64,000 nucleotides of DNA. Source: Thermomonas sp. GTDB taxonomy: Bacteria > Pseudomonadota > Gammaproteobacteria > Xanthomonadales > Xanthomonadaceae. A model generated the notes under the pieces. That model ran no database searches. It was not told where the DNA came from and saw only the letters and a program-made list of their open reading frames with translations. Below are positions 63,814 through 64,000 of this stretch, one piece after another (the stretch's first letter is position 1; each line of letters begins with the position of its first letter). A program made the position numbers and the translations under genes. The DNA lies in NCBI RefSeq assembly GCF_029945965.1, contig NZ_JAQSDO010000015.1:558001-622000 (forward strand). The letters run 5' to 3'.

Positions 63814-64000
63814 GACACCACCACTTCGCGGAACATGCCTGCTTCCATGTGATAGAGCAGGTGACAGTGGTAAGCCCAGCGCCCCAACGCATCGGCATTG
63901 ACCAGGTAGCTGATGCGCTGCGCTGGCTGCACCATGATGGTGTGCTTGCGCACCTGGAATTCGCCCGAAGGGCTTTCCAGCTCGCTCCACAGACCATGCA
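63810..64000 (-). CDS. copA: Multicopper oxidase CopA, C-terminal end (gene runs off the window)
   Basis: The frame open from the right window edge ends at 63810 and reads as the last ~63 residues of a CopA-type multicopper oxidase. It shows the type 1 and trinuclear copper ligands in YHCHLLYHMEAGMF and the ending REVVVS. The 4-nt overlap with copB is typical of copAB operons. The start and the N-terminal domains lie outside the window. Name conflict: this is the oxidase CopA, distinct from the CopA ATPase at 58.4-60.8 kb. Confidence 0.92.
   Translation of the reverse strand, partial: HGLWSELESPSGEFQVRKHTIMVQPAQRISYLVNADALGRWAYHCHLLYHMEAGMFREVVVS

Overview
The window reads as a chromosomal segment of a GC-rich gammaproteobacterium, most likely of the order Xanthomonadales/Lysobacterales. 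This is inferred from the very large (about 1650-residue) NAD-glutamate dehydrogenase, a eukaryote-like kynurenine degradation cluster, a short-form NAD kinase, the dnaB-alr order and general protein style. No rRNA or tRNA gene was seen; one tmRNA gene (ssrA) lies near the middle.

Region 1 (1 to about 31.4 kb) is mostly core genome. It starts with a partial ArsR-family regulator diverging from an acyl-CoA dehydrogenase, then the giant NAD-GDH, NAD kinase, a membrane GGDEF/EAL protein overlapping a 5'-nucleotidase, DUF2939 and DUF2461 proteins and exonuclease I. A tightly overlapped minus-strand operon follows (22.2 to 14.0 kb): two small unknown proteins, an SDR with an altered active site, aminomuconate-semialdehyde dehydrogenase, carbonic anhydrase, a RidA-type aminomuconate deaminase, HAAO, ACMSD, kynureninase and kynurenine monooxygenase. 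Together these convert kynurenine to alanine and to the 3-hydroxyanthranilate meta-cleavage products. Next come asnS, an A-type Fe-S carrier, rpsF-rpsR-rplI with a probable S6:S18 autoregulatory leader, dnaB (with a consensus DnaA box upstream), alr, a wax ester synthase/DGAT, an OmpA-type lipoprotein and ssrA.

Region 2 (31.5 to about 50 kb) begins just after ssrA and looks accessory. It carries an sdhA-less cluster (NDH-2, then sdhB-sdhC-sdhD) with alphaproteobacterial-looking membrane subunits and a decayed aconitase fragment. It also holds a small haem lipoprotein, a Rieske/FAD reductase, class I FBP aldolase with an HPF/RaiA protein, PRC-barrel protein, phosphoketolase with an acetate-kinase stub, a GH144-like glucanase, an APC permease, a frameshifted phospholipase D-family protein and a Crp/Fnr regulator. 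The set resembles the stress/low-oxygen and fermentative gene sets of other proteobacteria.

Region 3 (50 to 64 kb) is a metal and envelope-redox region. It has a small membrane protein, a Met-rich exported protein, a 1008-residue SDR/metal-binding/SPW/VKOR-like fusion, a phospholipid/isoprenylcysteine-type methyltransferase, a CBS protein, DUF4396 and an ATP-grasp-like protein. It ends with a copper block: a MerR regulator plus CopA-type P-ATPase driven by a promoter with the 19-bp spacer typical of MerR control, and an upstream operon of multicopper oxidase CopA (partial), CopB with Met/His octapeptide repeats, a cytochrome c and DUF305.

The most unusual items are the NDH-2/SdhBCD cluster without SdhA, the four-part fusion protein, two hairpin repeats whose stems covary, and tiny leader ORFs coupled by ATGA overlaps to aldolase and methyltransferase genes. 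All function calls come from reading the sequence; no database search was run.
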